A stretch of DNA of 64,000 nucleotides from Pseudomonas sp. Leaf48 (GCF_001421885.1 NZ_LMLH01000033.1:1-64000), one strand, 5' to 3'. Counted from the stretch's first letter, positions 51,752-60,987 are shown. The notes: generated by a model from the letters alone, not told the origin. Numbers and translations: made by a program.

Positions 51752-52986
51752 GCTCGCTTGAACTCCACCACATTGCCCGCAGCCAGTCTATCCAGGTGGT
51801 CGGCATACCACTGCATCATGGTGCGTCGTTGTTCTAGATAGGTAGCTTTGTTGTAAACGCCGGCAATCCCGTCTTTGACGTGCGATAGCTGAGCCTCAAT
51901 GTGGTTTTCGTCAAAGCTATTTTCATTGAGGATCGTGCTGGCGATGTGTCTGAACCCATGGCCGGTCTGCCGACCTTCATAGCCAAGTCGGCGCAGGGCC
52001 ATCAGGAAGACGGTATTGGAGCGCGGCTTGGTGGTGTCGCTACGGCCAGGGAACAGCAGTAAATAAGCTCCGGTGAGGTTGTGCAGATCGCGCAGCAGTT
52101 CCACGGCTTGGCGGGGGAGGGGAAACATATGCTCGCGACGGCGCTTCATCCGTTCAGCGGGAATCGTCCAAAGGCCAGTGTCTAGATCGAACTCAGACCA
52201 CCGGGCCTCTCGCAGCTCAGACGGCCGGCAGGCGAGCATAGACAGTAAGTGCAGACCAATACGAATGTCGGTAGCGCTCGGGTACGCTCTGATGGCTCGT
52301 AACAGGGGCGGCAGTTCGTCGATTGAAACATGGGCATAGTTCTCGGCTGGCTTGGTCAGCAGAAATTTATGCAGCCCTTCCAGCGGGTTGTGAGTGGCGC
52401 GGCCAGTGACGCGGGCCAGGTCGTAAATTTCCCGGCATATAGCACGTACCCGGCTAGTCTGTTCGACAATGCCGGTCTGTTCCATGCCGCGCAGGAACTC
52501 CATCCATTCCATCGGCAGAACGCCTTGATAGGGTCGCTTACCAAAGACTGGGAACACGTGAAGTTCCAGTGCACCTATGACCCTGGTCGCCGTCCCGGCA
52601 CTCCACCCTTTGCGCTTGTTGGCGTACCACTCGCGAGCCAGATGCTCGAAAGTATTGTTGGCTGCCTCGCGCTCCGCTGCCTTTTGGGCGCGCTGGGTGG
52701 CGAGCATGCTGCCATCTTTCGTTGTGCTATCGCGTAGTTCTGCTGCTTTCTGGCGCGCCTGTTCGCCGGTCAACTGGTGGCTACCTTTACCATAGCCTCC
52801 AAGGCCTAGCCAGGACCATTTGCCATCGGCTTTTTTGTAGCGCAGCTCCCAGGACTTTTGGCCGGTTGGCTTCACTCGCAGATAGAGCCCAGCGCCATCT
52901 AGCTCCCGGTAGGTACTGGCCTCTGGCTCAAGGCTGGCCAGGGTAGTGTCTGCCATCGGACGACGCTTAATCTCCGAACGCTTCAT
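51748..52986 (-). CDS. P4-type tyrosine integrase
   Basis: A 412-residue site-specific recombinase. N-terminal DUF4102-like arm-binding part (MKRSEIKRRPMADTTLASLEPEASTYRELDGAGLYLRVKPTGQKSW), core-binding helices (~95-190) and catalytic domain with Arg in CRPSELREARW, HGFRH (His-x-x-Arg), a second His in AQLSHV and Tyr in GVYNKATYL. It lies 166 bases from the 3' end of tRNA-Arg, the expected attachment site. ATG 52986 is used; upstream codons cross GCATACA repeats. Confidence 0.93.
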   Translation of the reverse strand: MKRSEIKRRPMADTTLASLEPEASTYRELDGAGLYLRVKPTGQKSWELRYKKADGKWSWLGLGGYGKGSHQLTGEQARQKAAELRDSTTKDGSMLATQRAQKAAEREAANNTFEHLAREWYANKRKGWSAGTATRVIGALELHVFPVFGKRPYQGVLPMEWMEFLRGMEQTGIVEQTSRVRAICREIYDLARVTGRATHNPLEGLHKFLLTKPAENYAHVSIDELPPLLRAIRAYPSATDIRIGLHLLSMLACRPSELREARWSEFDLDTGLWTIPAERMKRRREHMFPLPRQAVELLRDLHNLTGAYLLLFPGRSDTTKPRSNTVFLMALRRLGYEGRQTGHGFRHIASTILNENSFDENHIEAQLSHVKDGIAGVYNKATYLEQRRTMMQWYADHLDRLAAGNVVEFKRA

Positions 52987-53085
52987 GCGTGTATGCCCCA
53001 GTTTCAAAATATTGGCGAGCATACAAGCAGGCATACACGGGGCGCAATGCTGTGTGGGTTCATTCGTAAACGTACAGAAACAAGA

Positions 53086-53106
53086 AAGCCCGCACAGGGC
53101 GGGCTT
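53086..53106. terminator. Hairpin between integrase and tRNA-Arg
   Basis: AAGCCCGC (53086-53093) pairs with GCGGGCTT (53099-53106). Oriented to end the minus-strand tRNA transcript before the integrase gene. Confidence 0.55.
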
Positions 53107-53151
53107 CTTGGGGTGTTTCCAGTCATGTGGGAACATGTGGAAACTAATGGT

Positions 53152-53228
53152 TGGTGCACCAGGCGGGATTCGAACCCACGACCCCTGCCTTCGGAGGGCA
53201 GTACTCTATCCAGCTGAGCTACTGGTGC
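53152..53228 (-). tRNA. tRNA-Arg (anticodon CCG)
   Basis: 77 nt on the minus strand. Acceptor GCACCAG pairs with CTGGTGC; D-loop AGCTCAGCTGGATAGAGT; anticodon stem CTGCC/GGCAG with loop CTCCGAA, giving CCG; T-loop TTCGAAT; 3' CCA is encoded. Its 3' end faces the integrase and is the likely attachment site. Confidence 0.96.
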
Positions 53229-53577
53229 AGCGGGCGCCATGATACTCATATGCACTGCGGGCGTCCATGCTGCTGAATCGCCTGTGTTTTTCGAAGCTGT
53301 CACAGGCGTTTGCTACGCTGATCAGAAAAAATGAGGCAAAAGCGTCGTTTTCGTTCTTTTTTTCGAACAGCCTATTGTCCTTTACCCCCTTTGATCCTAG
53401 GATTCGTTTGAGATTTCAAACGCTCTTGTCTGGGTGCTGAACCGCGCGAGTTCATTGCGTGCGCTATTTATGTGCTTCAGCCCGGTGAATGATTTCCCTG
53501 ACGGCAGCCTATCGAGGCGCCTTTCTACAATCATAATTTGCTCCGCATTTATTGCGGTGCTGTTAAGGAAAGCCGAC
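53229..53577. other. Upstream region of tRNA-Arg and gabD
   Basis: Holds a hairpin CGCCTGTG (53279-53286) / CACAGGCG (53301-53308) and probably both divergent promoters. An open frame upstream of gabD has no credible ribosome site. No further gene is seen. Confidence 0.4.
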
Positions 53578-55020
53578 ATGCAGCTTAAAGACACCCAGTT
53601 GTTCCGCCAGCAAGCCTTCATTGATGGCGCTTGGGTCGATGCGGACAATGGTCAGACGATCAAGGTCAACAACCCGGCAACGGGCGAAATTCTGGGTACT
53701 GTGCCGAAAATGGGCGCTGTCGAAACCCGTCGTGCAATCGAAGCCGCTGACAAGGCGCTGCCGGCCTGGCGTGCACTGACCGCCAAGGAACGCGCGAACA
53801 AGCTGCGTCGCTGGTTCGAACTGATCATCGAGAACCAGGACGACCTGGCGCGCCTGATGACTATGGAACAAGGCAAGCCATTGGCCGAAGCCAAAGGCGA
53901 AATCGTTTACGCCGCTTCCTTTATCGAATGGTTCGCCGAAGAAGCCAAGCGCATCTACGGTGACGTGATTCCGGGCCACCAGCCAGACAAGCGCCTGATC
54001 GTGATCAAGCAGCCGATCGGCGTGACTGCTGCCATCACCCCGTGGAACTTCCCGGCTGCAATGATCACCCGTAAAGCCGGCCCGGCCCTGGCCGCCGGTT
54101 GCACCATGGTGCTCAAGCCTGCTTCGCAGACTCCGTTCTCCGCCTTCGCCCTGGCTGAACTGGCCCAGCGTGCCGGTATCCCGGCTGGCGTTTTCAGCGT
54201 TGTTTCCGGCAGCGCCGGGGACATCGGCAGCGAGCTGACCAGCAACCCGATCGTGCGCAAGCTGTCCTTCACCGGTTCGACTGAAATCGGTCGTCAGCTG
54301 ATGTCGGAATGCGCCAAGGACATCAAGAAAGTGTCCCTGGAGCTGGGTGGCAACGCGCCGTTCATCGTGTTCGACGACGCGGATCTGGATAAGGCCGTCG
54401 AAGGCGCGATCATTTCCAAATACCGCAACAACGGCCAGACCTGCGTCTGCGCCAACCGCCTGTACATCCAGGATTCGGTCTATGACGCGTTCGCCGAGAA
54501 GCTGAAAGTGGCTGTGGCCAAGCTCAAGATCGGCAACGGTCTGGAAGACGGCACCACCACCGGTCCGCTGATCGACGAAAAAGCCGTGGCCAAGGTGCAA
54601 GAGCACATCGCTGACGCCGTTTCCAAAGGCGCCACCGTGTTGTCCGGCGGCAAGCCGATGGAAGGCAACTTCTTCGAGCCGACCATCCTGACCAACGTGC
54701 CAAACCACGCTGCCGTAGCCAAGGAAGAAACCTTCGGTCCATTGGCGCCGCTGTTCCGCTTCAAAGACGAAGCCGACGTGATCGCGATGTCCAACGACAC
54801 CGAGTTCGGCCTGGCCTCGTACTTCTATGCTCGCGACCTGGGTCGTGTGTTCCGTGTGGCTGAAGCCCTGGAATACGGCATGGTTGGCGTCAACACCGGG
54901 CTGATCTCCAACGAAGTCGCGCCATTCGGCGGCATCAAGGCCTCGGGCCTGGGCCGTGAAGGCTCCAAGTACGGCATCGAAGATTACCTGGAAATCAAAT
55001 ACCTCTGCCTGGGCATCTAA
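53578..55020 (+). CDS. gabD: NADP-dependent succinate-semialdehyde dehydrogenase
   Basis: A 480-residue aldehyde dehydrogenase that oxidises succinate semialdehyde to succinate in the GABA shunt. Features: PWNFPAAMITRKAGPALAAG (~155), FTGSTEIGRQL (~235), LELGGNAPFIVFDDADLD (~260) and the catalytic Cys in NNGQTCVCANRLYI (~285). AAGGA precedes ATG 53578. Precedes gabT by 200 bases in the same direction. Confidence 0.95.
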   Translation: MQLKDTQLFRQQAFIDGAWVDADNGQTIKVNNPATGEILGTVPKMGAVETRRAIEAADKALPAWRALTAKERANKLRRWFELIIENQDDLARLMTMEQGKPLAEAKGEIVYAASFIEWFAEEAKRIYGDVIPGHQPDKRLIVIKQPIGVTAAITPWNFPAAMITRKAGPALAAGCTMVLKPASQTPFSAFALAELAQRAGIPAGVFSVVSGSAGDIGSELTSNPIVRKLSFTGSTEIGRQLMSECAKDIKKVSLELGGNAPFIVFDDADLDKAVEGAIISKYRNNGQTCVCANRLYIQDSVYDAFAEKLKVAVAKLKIGNGLEDGTTTGPLIDEKAVAKVQEHIADAVSKGATVLSGGKPMEGNFFEPTILTNVPNHAAVAKEETFGPLAPLFRFKDEADVIAMSNDTEFGLASYFYARDLGRVFRVAEALEYGMVGVNTGLISNEVAPFGGIKASGLGREGSKYGIEDYLEIKYLCLGI

Positions 55021-55219
55021 GCTCGCAAGACATCAGCCCGGCAGGGCATTGCTTGAAACGCAAAGGGCACGAGAGCGCTGACCCTTTGCGTGCTTCAAAC
55101 GGAACTTTCTCTGTGGCGGGGAAAACTGTGGCAGTCGATCATCGCATGCTGCCTTAGTCACCTTCCCGCCGCTTAATCCTTGAACCACGCCGACCGATGA
55201 GCGGCGAATGAGGAATGTA

Positions 55220-56497
55220 ATGAGCAAGACTAACGCTTCTTTGATGGCCCGCCGTACCAATGCAGTTCCACGTGGTGTTGGCCAGATTCACCCGATCTTC
55301 GCCGAGTCGGCGAAGAACGCTACCGTGACTGACGTTGAAGGTCGTGAGTTCATCGACTTCGCCGGCGGCATCGCTGTACTGAACACCGGCCACGTGCACC
55401 CGAAAATCATCGCCGCCGTGACCGAGCAGTTGAACAAGCTGACCCACACTTGCTTCCAGGTTCTGGCGTACGAACCGTACGTGGAAGTGTGTGAAAAAGT
55501 GAACGCAAAGGTTCCGGGTGATTTCGCCAAGAAAACCCTGCTGGTCACCACCGGCTCCGAAGCCGTGGAAAACTCCATCAAGATCGCCCGTGCCGCCACT
55601 GGCCGTGCCGGCGTGATCGCCTTCACCGGCGCTTACCACGGTCGCACCATGATGACCCTGGGCCTGACCGGTAAAGTCGTGCCTTACTCGGCCGGCATGG
55701 GCCTGATGCCAGGCGGCGTATTCCGCGCGCTGTACCCGAACGAACTGCACGGTGTGAGCATCGACGATTCGATCGCCAGCATCGAGCGCATCTTCAAGAA
55801 CGACGCCGAGCCGCGTGACATCGCTGCCATCATCATCGAGCCGGTTCAGGGCGAAGGTGGTTTCTACGTCGCGCCAAAAGAGTTCATGAAGCGTCTGCGT
55901 GCCCTGTGCGACCAGCACGGCATCCTGCTGATCGCTGACGAAGTACAGACCGGCGCTGGCCGTACCGGTACTTTCTTCGCCATGGAACAGATGGGCGTTG
56001 CTGCCGACCTGACCACCTTTGCCAAATCCATCGCTGGTGGCTTCCCGCTGGCCGGTGTGTGCGGCAAGGCCGAATACATGGACGCCATTGCTCCAGGCGG
56101 CCTGGGCGGCACTTACGCCGGTAGCCCGATCGCTTGCGCCGCTGCATTGGCAGTGATGGAAGTGTTCGAAGAAGAGCACCTGCTTGACCGCTGCAAGGCA
56201 GTCGGCGAGCGTCTGGTCACTGGCCTCAAAGCCATCCAGGCCAAATACCCGGTAATCGGCGAAGTCCGTGCCCTGGGCGCAATGATCGCTGTCGAGCTGT
56301 TCGAAGACGGCGACACCCACAAGCCGAACGCTGCAGCGGTGGCGTCCGTTGTGGCCAAGGCTCGCGACAAGGGTCTGATCCTGCTGTCCTGCGGCACCTA
56401 CGGCAACGTTCTGCGCGTCCTGGTACCGCTGACTTCGCCGGACGAGCAACTGGACAAAGGCCTGGCGATCATCGAAGAGTGCTTCTCCGAACTCTGA
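55220..56497 (+). CDS. gabT: 4-aminobutyrate aminotransferase
   Basis: A 425-residue class-III PLP aminotransferase producing succinate semialdehyde from GABA. Phosphate-binding TTGSEAVENSIK (~108), AYHGRT (~138), the Asp in LLIADEVQTGAGRTG (~235) and PLP lysine in TTFAKSIAGGFPL (~265). AGGA lies 5 bases before ATG 55220. Works directly with GabD. Confidence 0.95.
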   Translation: MSKTNASLMARRTNAVPRGVGQIHPIFAESAKNATVTDVEGREFIDFAGGIAVLNTGHVHPKIIAAVTEQLNKLTHTCFQVLAYEPYVEVCEKVNAKVPGDFAKKTLLVTTGSEAVENSIKIARAATGRAGVIAFTGAYHGRTMMTLGLTGKVVPYSAGMGLMPGGVFRALYPNELHGVSIDDSIASIERIFKNDAEPRDIAAIIIEPVQGEGGFYVAPKEFMKRLRALCDQHGILLIADEVQTGAGRTGTFFAMEQMGVAADLTTFAKSIAGGFPLAGVCGKAEYMDAIAPGGLGGTYAGSPIACAAALAVMEVFEEEHLLDRCKAVGERLVTGLKAIQAKYPVIGEVRALGAMIAVELFEDGDTHKPNAAAVASVVAKARDKGLILLSCGTYGNVLRVLVPLTSPDEQLDKGLAIIEECFSEL

Positions 56498-56521
56498 TCT
56501 TCGAGTGTGACCCGGTCGACA

Positions 56522-56549
56522 AAAACCCGCTTCGGCGGGTTTTTTTTCG
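56522..56549 (+). terminator. Rho-independent terminator after gabT
   Basis: AAAACCCGC and GCGGGTTTT around a TTCG tetraloop, with a T-run of eight. Confidence 0.9.
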
Positions 56550-56633
56550 TCCCTTGAATCACAACAGGTGGATCGGCGCTGTAACGAATGGCCGCCATTG
56601 GCTAAGGTTCAGGCATTGCCAGGGAGCGCCAGT

Positions 56634-57848
56634 ATGACAAGTGTCATTTTACCCGCCGTGCCGAGAGTACTGATCGCCGAGGCCGACCCCTGGTCCCGCG
56701 ATCTGCTCAAGGAAGTGCTTTTGAAAGTGCGCTGCGATGCGTGGCTGGATTTGTGCGCCGATGGCCAGCAGGCACTGGAACTGTTGGCGGCCAATCCCTA
56801 TGACCTGGTGATCGCCGACTGGGAGCTGCCCGGCGTCGATGGCCTGAACGTCCTGCGCAACATCCGCCAGCGCAAACGCCAGCCGCCTTTGCCCTTCATC
56901 CTGATGAGCGGGCGCGCCGATAGCGCCAGTGTGCGCGAAGCCTTGCCGTTGGCACCAACGGCCTACCTGACCAAACCCCTGAACATGGAAAGCCTGACCC
57001 GGCGGCTGCAGGGCTTGCTGCTCAATGCTGGCGTCGAGGTGTCGTGCGAGGTTCCGTCGCTGGCGCCGGGCATGACGCTGTCGGTGTACCTGGAGCGTCG
57101 GCGCGAACTGGCGGAGGGGGCGCCGTTGATGACTGACGTGCAGTTGGCGGTCAAGCGCAGTCTCAATCCCGGGGGGCTCGATCTGACGGTGTTGGAAGAC
57201 GAAGTCCGCACAGATCCACAAGTTACCGCTGTGCTGATAGCGGCCGCCAACAGCGCCGCCCAGCACCAGGGTGGCGCCGTGCAAACCCTGGCCCAGGCAC
57301 TGCATCGCCTGGGTACCGGGCAAAGCATGAACCTGATCCTCGGGCTGGCACTCAAGCGCAGCGCCCGGCTCAGCGATCCCTGCCTGGCTGACTATGCCGA
57401 GCGCTATTGGGAGTTGTCGCTGCATACCGCCGAATACGCGCGCACGCTGGCGCGCCTGCTCGATCTGGATCAGGAGCGCTGTTATTGCGCAGGCATGTTG
57501 CATCGCCTCGGTGATCTGGCATTGCTGCGCTGCTTGCAGGAATGGCAGCAGGCGGGTGGTGAACTGGACGAGCGGGAGGAAGTGGGTGAAGCCTTGGCGC
57601 ATTTTGCTGCGGCCTACGGCTCGGGGCTGCGTACTCGCTGGCGCCTGCCGCTGGAGCTGCGGGAGCTGATTGCAGCGGCCTATCAGCTCGGTGGCGGGGT
57701 TTACTCGCGCGAAGCGCTGGTGATGAACGTGGCGGCGCAGCTGGCGCGTCTGACCGAGCATGAGGGCGTCGAGGCGTTGGCAACGAGCCGGACGGCGCGC
57801 CTGCTCAAGATTGGTTTGCCTGAGTTGATGCGCTTGCGCAAAAAATGA
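56634..57848 (+). CDS. Response regulator with HDOD domain
   Basis: A 404-residue protein: REC domain (residues ~8-125) with phospho-acceptor Asp in DLVIADWELPGVDG and Lys in AYLTKPLNM. A C-terminal HDOD domain (~165-390) follows, with VQLAVKRSLNPGGLDLTVLEDEVRTDPQVTAVLIAAANSA and HTAEYARTLARLLDLDQERCYCAGMLHRLGDLAL. HDOD proteins take part in signalling, biofilm or nucleotide second-messenger control, usually without enzymatic activity. Monocistronic after gabT. Confidence 0.88.
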   Translation: MTSVILPAVPRVLIAEADPWSRDLLKEVLLKVRCDAWLDLCADGQQALELLAANPYDLVIADWELPGVDGLNVLRNIRQRKRQPPLPFILMSGRADSASVREALPLAPTAYLTKPLNMESLTRRLQGLLLNAGVEVSCEVPSLAPGMTLSVYLERRRELAEGAPLMTDVQLAVKRSLNPGGLDLTVLEDEVRTDPQVTAVLIAAANSAAQHQGGAVQTLAQALHRLGTGQSMNLILGLALKRSARLSDPCLADYAERYWELSLHTAEYARTLARLLDLDQERCYCAGMLHRLGDLALLRCLQEWQQAGGELDEREEVGEALAHFAAAYGSGLRTRWRLPLELRELIAAAYQLGGGVYSREALVMNVAAQLARLTEHEGVEALATSRTARLLKIGLPELMRLRKK

Positions 57849-57864
57849 TCAAGCACAAACCTTT

Positions 57865-57892
57865 GTGGGAGCGAGCAAGCTCACTCCCACAG
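57865..57892. repeat. Single REP hairpin (family A)
   Basis: TGTGGGAG and CTCCCACA around GCGAGCAAGCTCA-like centre. Lies between the convergent REC-HDOD and desA genes and may terminate both. Confidence 0.8.
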
Positions 57893-57944
57893 GGGTTTAA
57901 TGTCGGGTTTGGCCGGGGGCGCCAGTTCAGCGCCCTCGTTACAG

Positions 57945-59129
57945 TCAAGCAGCGTTAGGGCGCAGCGAATAGGTCTTCAGCTGATCCGCGAAGTCGCGCA
58001 GGGATTGAATCCCGCTGGCCTCGGCTTCGTGTACCCAATCCTTGATGGCGGCGAGCATGTCGTGACCATTTGAGCTGGTCTTGACCCAGATCTGCTGCAG
58101 GGCCAAGCGTTTCTCGTAAATCACCTTCAGTGCATGACTGTGCTCGAGCATGTTCTGGATGCGCACGTGGTGTTTGTCATCCAGCAGGCTGGTTTCCCGC
58201 GAGAGCAGGCGTTTGGCCCGGTGAAACTGGTGGCGCACCGAATGATCGACCTTTTCCAGCTCTTGTTTGACCAGTGGGCCGATCACCAGCTTGCGGTACT
58301 GGGCCATGATCTGGAAGCGGTTGTTCAGGATCGCCATGGCGGTATCCATGTCCAGGCTGCCTTTGCCTTCGACGCGGTGGGCAATCGGCGCAACCCGCTG
58401 GACTTTGGCCAGGCGCAGAAAGCTGAAGACTTTGATCCAGGCCCAGCCGAGGTCGAACTCCCATTTCTTCACCGACAGTTTTGCCGAATTGGGATAGGTG
58501 TGATGGTTGTTATGCAGTTCTTCACCGCCAATCAGGATGCCCCATGGCACCAGGTTGGTCGCCGCATCCCGGCATTCGAAGTTGCGGTAGCCGACGGCAT
58601 GTCCCAGGCCATTGACCACGCCGGCGGCCCATACCGGAATCCACATCATCTGGATCGCCCAGATGGTGATACCGATGGTGCCGAACAGCAGCAGGTCGAT
58701 AACGCCCATGATCGCGATGCCCAGCAGCGGGAAACGGCTGTAGAGATTGCGCTCGATCCAGTCTTCGGGACAGTTTTTGCCGTAGATGCGCAGGGTCTCG
58801 GGGTTTTCCGCTTCGGCGCGGTACAGCTCTGCGCCTTTGCGCAGAACGGTCGACAGGCCCTTGATGACCGGGCTGTGCGGGTCATCGACGGTTTCGCATT
58901 TGGCGTGATGCTTGCGATGGATGGCGGTCCACTCGCGGGTGTTCTGCGCCGTGGTCAGCCACAGCCAGAAACGGAAGAAATGCTTGAGGCCCCCATTCAG
59001 CTCTAGGGAGCGATGGGCGGAGTAACGATGCAGGTAGACCGTGACGGCGATGATCGTGACGTGGGTCATCAGCAGGGTGACTGCCACCAGAGACCAGGGC
59101 GACAAGCCAAGAAAACCTTCGTACCACAT
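57945..59129 (-). CDS. desA: Membrane fatty-acid desaturase (DesA-type)
   Basis: A 394-residue membrane desaturase. Three histidine boxes bind the diiron site: HRYSAH (~34), HRKHH (~71) and ELHNNHH (~206). Hydrophobic segments flank them. Close in sequence to P. aeruginosa DesA, the delta-9 phospholipid acyl desaturase. Monocistronic. Confidence 0.93.
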   Translation of the reverse strand: MWYEGFLGLSPWSLVAVTLLMTHVTIIAVTVYLHRYSAHRSLELNGGLKHFFRFWLWLTTAQNTREWTAIHRKHHAKCETVDDPHSPVIKGLSTVLRKGAELYRAEAENPETLRIYGKNCPEDWIERNLYSRFPLLGIAIMGVIDLLLFGTIGITIWAIQMMWIPVWAAGVVNGLGHAVGYRNFECRDAATNLVPWGILIGGEELHNNHHTYPNSAKLSVKKWEFDLGWAWIKVFSFLRLAKVQRVAPIAHRVEGKGSLDMDTAMAILNNRFQIMAQYRKLVIGPLVKQELEKVDHSVRHQFHRAKRLLSRETSLLDDKHHVRIQNMLEHSHALKVIYEKRLALQQIWVKTSSNGHDMLAAIKDWVHEAEASGIQSLRDFADQLKTYSLRPNAA

Positions 59130-59276
59130 AGGCTATAGGGCCCTCGATAAAGAAAAAGACAGCCATTGCATTATCACTAAGCCCACAGAGAAAACCAGTC
59201 ACCCTTTCAGATAAGAGTGGCTGGATGTGTCTTTTATTTATAATTCCCACTTTTTTGTAGGGGCATCGATCGCCGG

Positions 59277-59414
59277 ATGTATGCCACCTATCACGCTGCC
59301 TTGCTCGCAACGCTGCTTTATCTGTTGCTATCTGTGGTTTGGCTGCAGCTCAGTGGCTATTTATTGAACAGTTTCTTCGATGATTTAGCTGGGCGTGCGC
59401 CGGTGATTCGGTAA
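59277..59414 (+). CDS. Possible 45-residue single-helix membrane protein
   Basis: An ATG frame encoding MYATYHAALLATLLYLLLSV, then VWLQLSGYLLNSFFDDLAGR and APVIR: one strong membrane helix and a charged tail. The upstream AGGGG is 13 bases away, so initiation is uncertain. Stands alone in the 530-base gap between desA and oscA. Confidence 0.4.
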   Translation: MYATYHAALLATLLYLLLSVVWLQLSGYLLNSFFDDLAGRAPVIR

Positions 59415-59502
59415 AAGATCAAAAGATCACAGCCTTTGACAGCTCCTGCAGGGTGCGCACTACGGTGTGTGGGGGGGCTGAGGCTGCGATCTTTTGACCT
59501 TC
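59411..59502. repeat. REP element (family B)
   Basis: AAAAGATCAAAAGATCACAGCC and GGCTGCGATCTTTTGACCTT are the complementary arms. Same family as 8738-8807. Confidence 0.7.
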
Positions 59503-59553
59503 TTTCTGCGCAAGCCCTTGTCCCATCAGATAATGTTTTCTGGTTATATAAAC

Positions 59554-59578
59554 ATTCTTAAATAGTCTTTTTAAGAAT
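59554..59578. promoter_or_regulatory. Inverted repeat in the oscA promoter (possible CysB site)
   Basis: ATTCTTAA (59554-59561) and TTAAGAAT (59571-59578) are perfect inverted copies in an AT-rich stretch 84 bases before oscA. AT-rich ATTCTTAA-like half-sites occur at CysB-controlled sulfur genes, so control by sulfate limitation is likely. Confidence 0.45.
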
Positions 59579-59661
59579 ATCTGCGCCTCTCTACTATTGC
59601 CCTCAAGCCACAAGCAGTGCCGTCCACTGCCAGGCAATCTCTCAGTAGAAGGAGCAGCACC

Positions 59662-59844
59662 ATGAGCGCATCCCTGCGTAGCGTTGACGGTCAAGACGAA
59701 GCCACCATCCTGCGTGAAATCCAGAGTGCCTTGCGTGACCTGCGTTTTGGCGCGGTGGAAATCACCGTGCACAACGCCCAGGTGGTTCAGATCGAGCGCA
59801 AGGAAAAATTCCGTTTGCAGCAGCCGGGCAACAAGCCGGGCTGA
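59662..59844 (+). CDS. oscA: OscA-type sulfur-starvation protein (DUF2292)
   Basis: A 60-residue protein of the DUF2292/YezD family: EATILREIQSALRDLRFGAVEITVHNAQVVQIERKEKFRL. OscA of P. corrugata lies at the same place before sbp and is needed for growth under sulfur limitation and chromate stress. AAGGAG precedes ATG 59662. Confidence 0.88.
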   Translation: MSASLRSVDGQDEATILREIQSALRDLRFGAVEITVHNAQVVQIERKEKFRLQQPGNKPG

Positions 59845-59924
59845 GGCTGACGATCTGTAAGCCGGCAACCGTTTCCAACCCATAAGAAAAAGCCATCACG
59901 CCCAGAATTCCAGGAGCTTTCACC

Positions 59925-60938
59925 ATGTCGTCGATTCGTCATTTTGCTTTGGCCGCCCTGGCCAGTGCCCTGTTCGCCGGTTCCGCGGTTGCCAAGGATT
60001 ACGAACTGCTCAACGTGTCGTATGACCCGACTCGTGAGTTGTATCAGGACTACAACGCCGAGTTCGTCAAGTTCTGGCAGAAGGACCATGCCGGTGACAA
60101 CGTGAAGATCCAGCAATCCCACGGTGGTTCGGGCAAGCAGGGGCGGGCAGTGATCGACGGCCTGCGTGCCGACGTGGTGACCTTGGCGCTGGCCGGTGAT
60201 ATCGATGAAATCGCCAAATTGGGCAAGACCCTGCCCGCCGACTGGCAGAAGCGCCTGCCGGAAGCGAGCACGCCGTATACCTCCACCATCGTGTTCCTGG
60301 TGCGCAAGGGCAACCCGAAAGGCATCAAGGACTGGGGTGACCTGGTCAAGAATGACGTCTCGGTCATTACGCCAAACCCGAAAACCTCCGGTGGTGCGCG
60401 CTGGAACTTCCTCGCGGCGTGGGCTTATGGCCTCAAAGCCAACGGCGGTGACGAAGCCAAGGCCAAGCAATACGTGCAAACCCTGTTCAAGCACGTACCC
60501 GTGCTGGACACCGGTGCCCGCGGCTCAACCATTACCTTCGTCAACAATGGTCAGGGCGACGTGCTGCTGGCCTGGGAAAACGAAGCTTTCCTGGCCCTGA
60601 AAGAAGATGGTGGCGCCGACAAATTCGAGATCGTCGTGCCTTCCCTGTCGATCCTTGCCGAGCCGCCAGTGGCAGTGGTCGACAAGAACGCCGAGAAAAA
60701 GGGCAACGAGCAGATCGCCGAAGCCTACCTCAAGCACCTGTACAGCCCGGCCGGCCAGGAAATCGCGGCGAAAAACTTCTATCGTCCAAGGGACAAGGAA
60801 GTGGCTGCCAAGTACGCCCAGCAGTTCCCGAAACTGGAATTGGTGAGCATCGACAAGGACTTCGGGGGCTGGAAAACCGCTCAGCCGAAATTCTTCAATG
60901 ACGGCGGAGTATTCGACCAGATCTACCAGGCACAGTAA
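59925..60938 (+). CDS. sbp: Periplasmic sulfate-binding protein
   Basis: A 337-residue sulfate-binding protein: signal peptide ~1-23 (ends SAVA), YELLNVSYDPTRELYQDYNAEF, QSHGGSGKQGRAVIDGL (sulfate-contacting) and NPKTSGGARWNFLAAW. It captures sulfate or thiosulfate for CysTWA. Lies 80 bases after oscA; a REP pair separates it from cysT. Confidence 0.94.
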   Translation: MSSIRHFALAALASALFAGSAVAKDYELLNVSYDPTRELYQDYNAEFVKFWQKDHAGDNVKIQQSHGGSGKQGRAVIDGLRADVVTLALAGDIDEIAKLGKTLPADWQKRLPEASTPYTSTIVFLVRKGNPKGIKDWGDLVKNDVSVITPNPKTSGGARWNFLAAWAYGLKANGGDEAKAKQYVQTLFKHVPVLDTGARGSTITFVNNGQGDVLLAWENEAFLALKEDGGADKFEIVVPSLSILAEPPVAVVDKNAEKKGNEQIAEAYLKHLYSPAGQEIAAKNFYRPRDKEVAAKYAQQFPKLELVSIDKDFGGWKTAQPKFFNDGGVFDQIYQAQ

Positions 60939-60987
60939 TCTTAAATAGCCACCACAAGCCCCAATGCAAGTCAGCTACGGTGCTTGG

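Noticed and set aside
55154..56449. Long minus-strand frame of 431 codons.
   Set aside because: It is the antisense shadow of gabT, caused by GC-rich codon bias.
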